Source: JBBSEZ01 sp038239195
GTDB taxonomy: Bacteria > Planctomycetota > Planctomycetia > Gemmatales > Gemmataceae
Length of the DNA stretch: 15,579 bases
Direction of reading: 5' to 3'
Assembly: GCA_038239195.1 (NCBI GenBank)
Contig: JBBSEZ010000230.1
Span: 1-15,579, forward strand
Below, in pieces: positions 13,015 to 15,579 of this stretch. The position numbers and the translations under genes are program-made. Every line of letters begins with the position of its first letter. Positions within the stretch are counted from its first letter, which is position 1. Below the pieces are notes generated by a model. That model did not search any database. It had not been told where the DNA came from and worked only from the letters and a program-made list of their open reading frames with translations.

Positions 13015-14160
13015 ATGTTCGCGCATGACCTCATTCCCGAACGGCTCCTCAGCAGCCTGTACGGCACGGAACCGTTCATGGACTACTGCCGGCAGCGGGG
13101 CATCCCCTTCGCACAGGAGTCTGGGCAGCCTTTCCCGGCGGACGGACTGGAGCGATGGACGTCCGCGCTCGCGGAACTGTCCCGCGAAGAGCACACGAGG
13201 GCGGAACTGGACCTGGCGAAGGTCAACGAACTGGCAAGTCGGAGGGCAACGGCCCACCTGCTCCAGGCGGCCGAGCCCGGGCACCTGCCCCCGGACAGCG
13301 TCCCCGGCGGCGCGCCTATCGCCCTGTGGTTCTTGCAGTACCGCCCCGACTTCTTCCACGAGGTGTTCCTCCGCCACGAGAGTCGGGAGGGATCCTGCCG
13401 GCAGACCGCCCACGTCGCCACGGGCCTGGCGATCCCGGACCTGGACGCGAAGGCGAGGGCCCTGGAAACCGAATTGCGGGGTTTCTTTCAACGGGGCGAC
13501 GCCGGAAAGCCGTGCTGCGCCGCCGAGGCCCGCCGCCTCGCGGAGGCGTATTGCTTCACCGCCCAGGTGGCCGACCGCCCGCAGTTCTTCCAGGTGTTCT
13601 CCGACGAGGGCCGCGTCGTGATGCAGCGGGTGCGGCCGGCGCTGGCCGTCGTCTTCGCGTACTACCCCGGAAGCGGCACGGTCCTGCTAGAATCCCCTCC
13701 GTTGCCCGCGGATCAGGCCCAGGACCTGCTCAGGCGCGTGTTGCGGGCCACACTCGGGGTCACCCCGCTCGTCGACGGGGCCGCGTACGACCTGGACCTC
13801 CTCAAGAGACCGTTCCGCCCGCTGTCGGACGCCGACGACATGGAGTCCGTCCGCGTCAGGGCGATCCATCTGCGCTACCCCGCCCGCGCCGGCCGGCGGC
13901 GGCTCACGTTCGAGACTTCGGCGAGCGACAAGGCGGACGCGATCGAGGAGATGCTCCGCGCGCATGTGGCCGATGGGGTTCTCGATGATCTGCGGGTGAC
14001 GCACGCCGAGTTGCAGGTCCGCCTGCGGGTCGAGGGCGGCAGCAGGAACTACGTCATCCGGCTCTGGCCGGACCGCTCGAACCTCGGCCACAACCCCCTC
14101 GGCGACCGCTTCCGCAGCTGCCTGGAGCGGTGGGGGCTCGCCAGAGCGAGCCGGCCCTGA
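13015..14160 (+). CDS. hypothetical protein
   Basis: This 381-residue protein starts at the ATG at 13015 (MFAHDLIPERLLSSLYG). A TTG at 12979 in the same frame is a weaker choice, and no Shine-Dalgarno precedes either. It is not recognised. The N-terminal half is helical, with LAELSREEHTRAELDLAKVNELASRR broken by short loops, then ALWFLQYRPDFFHEVFLRHE. The middle has AEAYCFTAQVADRPQFFQVF followed by strands (RVRPALAVVFAYYPG). The C-terminal third is strand-rich (VRVRAIHLRYPA, RRRLTFETS, then LQVRLRVEGG and YVIRLWPDRSNLG). It is divergent from the 528-residue gene across 208 bases. They may form a functional pair, which is inference from position only. Confidence 0.7.
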   Translation: MFAHDLIPERLLSSLYGTEPFMDYCRQRGIPFAQESGQPFPADGLERWTSALAELSREEHTRAELDLAKVNELASRRATAHLLQAAEPGHLPPDSVPGGAPIALWFLQYRPDFFHEVFLRHESREGSCRQTAHVATGLAIPDLDAKARALETELRGFFQRGDAGKPCCAAEARRLAEAYCFTAQVADRPQFFQVFSDEGRVVMQRVRPALAVVFAYYPGSGTVLLESPPLPADQAQDLLRRVLRATLGVTPLVDGAAYDLDLLKRPFRPLSDADDMESVRVRAIHLRYPARAGRRRLTFETSASDKADAIEEMLRAHVADGVLDDLRVTHAELQVRLRVEGGSRNYVIRLWPDRSNLGHNPLGDRFRSCLERWGLARASRP

Positions 14161-14447
14161 GTTCCGGATTGGCCCGTAAACGGACGTCTCGCAGGATCCG
14201 AGCGTGACACCGCAGACATCTGGGAAGCCGTCTGACCTCGGCTGTGCGATGAGAGCGCGGCGAGGGCGTTCGCTGCTCGCCGTGCTGGCGACAAGCAGCG
14301 AAGCGACGGTCAACGACTGTTCCTGGCGAGATTCGTGCATCCATGGCCGAACGCAGAAGGATCCCAGAAATGCCAGAAGCGTGCCAGTGTCAGCACGAGC
14401 GAGGATGACCATGCTGGCCGCACTTCTTCCCCTTCCTCCCCCCTCCG

Positions 14448-14690
14448 ATGGACATCGCACAGTACAAGACGACCGATCAATACCTGGCCAGTTTTCTCTT
14501 GAATGAGGATGCAAACTTTGTTGGCGGCACCCGGCTCGGACCCAAGACAGTCGAGTTCCGGTTCGTCGCCGACCGCACCCTCCACGCCCTCCTGCGCGCG
14601 TACTGGAGCAACCAACTTGTTTCGCTCGTCCCCTCCCGGCTCTTTGCCGCATACCGATTTCTCAAGCGGCGGTCGCCCCTGCGGCCCTGA
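14448..14690 (+). CDS. short DUF5659-like protein
   Basis: This 80-residue protein begins MDIAQYKTTDQYLASFLL, continues with a TRLGPKTVEFRFVAD beta-hairpin and then LHALLRAYWSNQLVSLVPSR, and ends in a basic tail. The order (a YKT-DQYLA helix, a strand pair, and a helix with a Y-W-S/N turn) resembles the DUF5659 domain found in small proteins of bacterial and phage mobile regions. No activity is known for that family. The ATG at 14448 is the only sensible start, without a Shine-Dalgarno. The 287 bases upstream contain no clear gene. Confidence 0.65.
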   Translation: MDIAQYKTTDQYLASFLLNEDANFVGGTRLGPKTVEFRFVADRTLHALLRAYWSNQLVSLVPSRLFAAYRFLKRRSPLRP

Positions 14691-14800
14691 AGCGCCCCTT
14701 CCCTCCCATCGATGCGCATACTTCTCGTCCTTCGCAAAATGCCCCAGCGGTCGCCAGGCGCACCGCGATCGGCACCTGCCCCTTTTTCCGCGCTCCGCCG

Positions 14801-15436
14801 GTGTTGAGCAATGATGAAGCACACATCGACACGGCGAGCGGGCCTGGAGACGCCGATGGATTGGTCTGCCTTACCGAGGCGGTGTACGCATACCTCCAGG
14901 AAGTCGATGGCCTCCGCGCCATCTGCCGACGGCATGAAGGAACGGCCGCGGTGCGCGAGCGTGGGGGATGGCTGCAAGTGACGAGGTTTTTCGCTCAGGG
15001 CACCTTGGCGGCAGCACATCTTGATGCCGCGCTGCGGCAGCTACCCCAATGGGAAAAGGGCGGGCGGCGGCGGGGAGATGACTGGCCCGAAATCCTTTGC
15101 CACAGCGATGAGCGGACTCGCGGGGGGCAGGGTTCAAGCCTCCCAGCGCGGCACCCCATCCTCTGGGAGTGGTCCCCCCTTCTGGTGGATGCCCATTCCC
15201 ACTCGACGGCTTTCCTCGACCAAATCGACCTTTTCGTCCCCCCACGGGAGGGCGGTCTGCCCGAGTTGCCCCTGCGGACACTCTCCGACGCTCTGCGGTG
15301 TCACGAGTTCTTGGTCTCAGAGGTCATCGTCGAGCCGTTGTCACTGCCTCCAGGTCACGATACGGGGTTCCTCAGCATCCGCGAGTATCTACAGTACTCC
15401 ACACCACTAAACCTCCGCGCCAGCCAGTGCATTTAA
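14801..15436 (+). CDS. hypothetical protein next to the right insertion element
   Basis: This 211-residue frame starts at GTG 14801 and ends at TAA 15434-15436, about two bases before the homology of the right insertion element begins. It is not recognised. The N-terminal part is helical (VCLTEAVYAYLQEVDGLRAICRRH), followed by RFFAQGTLAAAHLDAALRQL. The middle is glycine/arginine-rich and less ordered. The C-terminus contains HSHSTAFLDQIDLFVPP and LRTLSDALRCHEFLVSEVIVEPL. Whether the C-terminus is native or was set by the insertion is unclear, because the stop is so close to the junction. Confidence 0.5.
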   Translation: MLSNDEAHIDTASGPGDADGLVCLTEAVYAYLQEVDGLRAICRRHEGTAAVRERGGWLQVTRFFAQGTLAAAHLDAALRQLPQWEKGGRRRGDDWPEILCHSDERTRGGQGSSLPARHPILWEWSPLLVDAHSHSTAFLDQIDLFVPPREGGLPELPLRTLSDALRCHEFLVSEVIVEPLSLPPGHDTGFLSIREYLQYSTPLNLRASQCI

Positions 15437-15438
15437 TT

Positions 15439-15579
15439 GACACTCGGCGCTAATCGCTCCCAGAATTCGGGGTACAAGTAGGGCCCGCTTTGGGGTTGGG
15501 CGGGGCCCCGGTGGGCGGGGGCGCGGCACTCAGGGGCCGGCGGCCCAGCCGGTCCAGGCGGAGGCGGAGGAAGCGGTCG
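15439..15579 (-). mobile_element. 3' end of an insertion element (right copy, inverted)
   Basis: Inverted counterpart of 1-139, related but with many base differences. The inner boundary falls at about GA-ACTC-GCGCTAATC on both sides. The element continues past the right edge. The last bases of the window match the first bases as an inverted repeat of about 25 bases, identical between copies. Confidence 0.75.
15450..15578 (-). CDS. putative transposase, C-terminal end (partial)
   Basis: The frame enters from the right edge as DRFLRLRLDRLGRRPL and ends TPNSGSD at the stop at 15450-15452, mirroring the left copy at 1-128. The tail between is proline-rich and poorly conserved. The family cannot be named from this fragment. 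Confidence 0.55.
   Translation of the reverse strand, partial: DRFLRLRLDRLGRRPLSAAPPPTGAPPNPKAGPTCTPNSGSD

Noticed and set aside
13687..14652. Minus-strand frame of 321 codons opposite the 381-residue gene and the DUF5659-like gene
   Set aside because: It covers two genes on the other strand, has a biased composition and no start signals.
1..15579. CRISPR array or retron msr/msd
   Set aside because: No regularly spaced short repeats are present. The RT fragment goes with a TR/VR pair and Avd, which fits a DGR and not a retron.

Overview
This is a GC-rich bacterial accessory region. I read it as a piece of an integrated or plasmid-like mobile element, most plausibly from a planctomycete of the Gemmata type. 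That assignment is an inference from GC richness, frequent starts without a Shine-Dalgarno, and the mix of a coupling ATPase with a replication-relaxation protein. No rRNA, tRNA or CRISPR array was found.

The core of the window is a diversity-generating retroelement (DGR). A template repeat (TR, 991-1103) is matched by variable repeats (VR) at the 3' ends of two paralogous target genes (1507-2028 and 8447-8968, both on the minus strand). Read on the minus strand, almost all TR/VR differences fall on template adenines, mainly in ten AAY (asparagine) codons. An Avd-type accessory gene (576-956, plus strand) and the first ~143 codons of a reverse transcriptase (minus strand, from 570) lie beside the TR. 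The reverse transcriptase is cut immediately after the first catalytic Asp by the end of an insertion element. The rest of the enzyme is not in the window, so this DGR has either decayed or depends on an RT supplied elsewhere. The two targets share an almost identical ~145-base structured 5' leader, including a hairpin that holds the ribosome binding site, and each is followed by a strong stem-loop.

Between the two target genes lies a plasmid/ICE-like set: a VirD4/HerA-like coupling ATPase (2497-3993), a coiled-coil protein (4276-5013), a degenerate partial copy of the ATPase (5165-5470), an unrecognised protein (5892-6407), a replication-relaxation family protein (6525-7187) and a small beta-rich protein (7912-8151).

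The right half (9285-15436) holds a zinc-ribbon/winged-helix regulator, a TrmB-type regulator, two large unrecognised proteins transcribed divergently, a short DUF5659-like protein and one more unrecognised protein. Several have good sigma70-type promoters, one of which predicts a nearly leaderless mRNA.

Both window ends are inward-facing 3' ends of two related but non-identical insertion elements in inverted orientation. The sequence stops at the same point of the element on each side, which suggests a contig broken at a repeat.
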